Of a stretch of 64,000 nt of DNA, positions 63,098 to 64,000 are shown one piece after another. Both the position numbers and the translations under genes were made by a program. Under the pieces are notes generated by a model. That model did no database searches, was not told where the DNA came from, and saw nothing but the letters and a program-made list of their open reading frames with translations. Each line of letters opens with the position of its first letter. Positions within the stretch are counted from its first letter, which is position 1. This DNA comes from Sphingobacterium bovisgrunnientis (GTDB lineage Bacteria > Bacteroidota > Bacteroidia > Sphingobacteriales > Sphingobacteriaceae), in the NCBI RefSeq assembly GCF_009829085.1, contig NZ_WUQY01000015.1, positions 1 through 64,000 on the forward strand, read 5' to 3'.

Positions 63098-64000
63098 ATG
63101 GATAATTTCATTGTTTCTGCACGTAAATATCGTCCCGTTGCCTTCGATTCTGTCGTTGGACAATCACATATTACGAACACCCTTAAAAATGCTATTCACA
63201 ACAATCAGTTAGCCCAAGCTTTCCTTTTTTGTGGACCAAGAGGTGTTGGTAAGACGACTTGTGCACGTATTTTGGCAAAAACCATCAATTGCGAACAGAT
63301 TTCTGAAAATACAGAAGCTTGTGGCACTTGTGAGAGTTGTAATTCTTTCCAAAATGGTGCTTCATTTAGTATTCACGAATTAGATGCAGCCTCCAACAAT
63401 TCTGTGGATGATATACGAAGCTTGATTGAGCAGGTACGCATTCCGCCGCAGACGGGCAAATATAAAATTTACATCATCGATGAGGTGCATATGTTATCTC
63501 AAGCCGCTTTTAATGCTTTCCTGAAAACATTAGAAGAGCCACCCTCGTATGCTATTTTCATCCTAGCTACTACAGAAAAGCACAAGATACTTCCGACTAT
63601 TCTTTCGCGTTGTCAAATCTTTGATTTTAATCGAATCAAAGTAGAGGATATGGCCAATCATTTGGCAAATATTGCGGCAAAAGAAGAGGTAACTTTTGAG
63701 GCGGATGGCTTACATGTGATTGCGCAAAAGGCAGATGGCGGTCTTCGTGATGCTTTATCGATGTTTGACCAAATTGTGAGCTTTTCGAATCGCAATTTGA
63801 CTTATCAAGCTGTAATTGATAATTTAAATATTCTTGATTACGATTATTATTTCAAATTAATGCAGGCTATCGCTCAAGAAGACGCGGCAGATACGTTGTT
63901 AATTTTTGATAATGTGTTGAACAAAGGTTTTGATGGGGGGCATTTTATCGCAGGATTGTCGAATCATATTCGAAATCTTTTAGTAACAAAAGAACCACGT
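63098..64000 (+). CDS. dnaX: DNA polymerase III subunit gamma/tau, N-terminal part (cut by window end)
   Basis: The frame is open from 63098 (or the ATG at 63095) to the last base, giving 301 codons. Motifs fit the clamp-loader ATPase: SARKYRPVAFDSVVGQ at the start, Walker A GPRGVGKT (46-53), a zinc site with Cys65, Cys75, Cys78 and Cys81, Walker B IIDEVHM (127-132), LEEPP and the SRC box (LSRCQIFDF). The protein loads the sliding clamp and bridges polymerase cores. The C-terminal half lies outside the window. Confidence 0.95.
   Translation, partial: MDNFIVSARKYRPVAFDSVVGQSHITNTLKNAIHNNQLAQAFLFCGPRGVGKTTCARILAKTINCEQISENTEACGTCESCNSFQNGASFSIHELDAASNNSVDDIRSLIEQVRIPPQTGKYKIYIIDEVHMLSQAAFNAFLKTLEEPPSYAIFILATTEKHKILPTILSRCQIFDFNRIKVEDMANHLANIAAKEEVTFEADGLHVIAQKADGGLRDALSMFDQIVSFSNRNLTYQAVIDNLNILDYDYYFKLMQAIAQEDAADTLLIFDNVLNKGFDGGHFIAGLSNHIRNLLVTKEPR

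Overview
The window is AT-rich DNA from a member of the Bacteroidota, most probably the Sphingobacteriaceae (Sphingobacterium/Pedobacter type). The evidence is gene content (GldA and GldF/GldG-type ABC genes, TonB receptor with carboxypeptidase-like N-terminal domains, DUF1080, META, DUF4286, BT_3928-type DoxX protein), Bacteroidota promoters (TTTG-N19-TAnnTTTG) and the general lack of Shine-Dalgarno sites. It is ordinary chromosome: no insertion sequence, prophage, CRISPR array, integrase or tRNA was seen. The taxon is inferred from gene families, not from an alignment.

Layout. 1-110: 3' end of a 5S rRNA and the rRNA-operon terminator. 208-6393: dinB-like gene, sucD, a SpoU/TrmH methyltransferase, rpsT, an AraC regulator with a DUF1080 lipoprotein, and a CoA-transferase. 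6447-12888 (minus): one compact operon DUF1599 > DoxX/MauE-like > aroK > GDPD lipoprotein > gldA-like > a fused gldF-gldG-like gene. 13029-15920 (plus): HipA-like kinase, DUF3037, cysE, cysM. 15959-27028 (minus): META lipoprotein, C1 peptidase, NtrY-like kinase, sulfurtransferase, rpsA, and a hybrid histidine kinase split by an apparent frameshift. 27037-30247 (minus): YihY, YbgC-like thioesterase, MltG and a PASTA protein, divergent from ddl, so this is a cell-wall locus. 31435-39142 (minus): M14 peptidase, ada-alkB pair, pncB with a methyltransferase, DUF6600 protein. 39454-43012 (plus): Mla-type ABC transporter (permease, ATPase, MCE protein), RluA-family synthase, CxxC membrane protein. 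43433-47690 (plus): an S9-peptidase-like lipoprotein lacking catalytic Ser and His, translationally coupled to a histidine kinase and followed by its response regulator. 47834-52206 (plus): greA, HIT, DedA, ppa, CNNM/CorC, rsmE. 52203-54771 (minus): ABC exporter-type operon whose permease has a strikingly His-rich loop. 55059-59411 (plus): TonB receptor plus a beta-helix lipoprotein, behind six 11-bp-phased heptads that resemble a PhoB box. 59487-64000: transglutaminase-like secreted protein, small secreted protein, AraC regulator, lipocalin-like lipoprotein and the 5' part of dnaX.

How it fits together. Most of the window is housekeeping. The most interesting signals are the pseudo-peptidase/two-component module (43433-47690), the putative Pho-type operator in front of a receptor/surface-lipoprotein pair (54959-59411), the His-rich ABC system (52203-54771), the HipA-like/DUF3037 overlapping pair (13029-14187), the broken hybrid kinase (24949-27028), and a recurring arrangement in which the -7 promoter element lies only 2-5 nt before the ATG, implying leaderless mRNAs.
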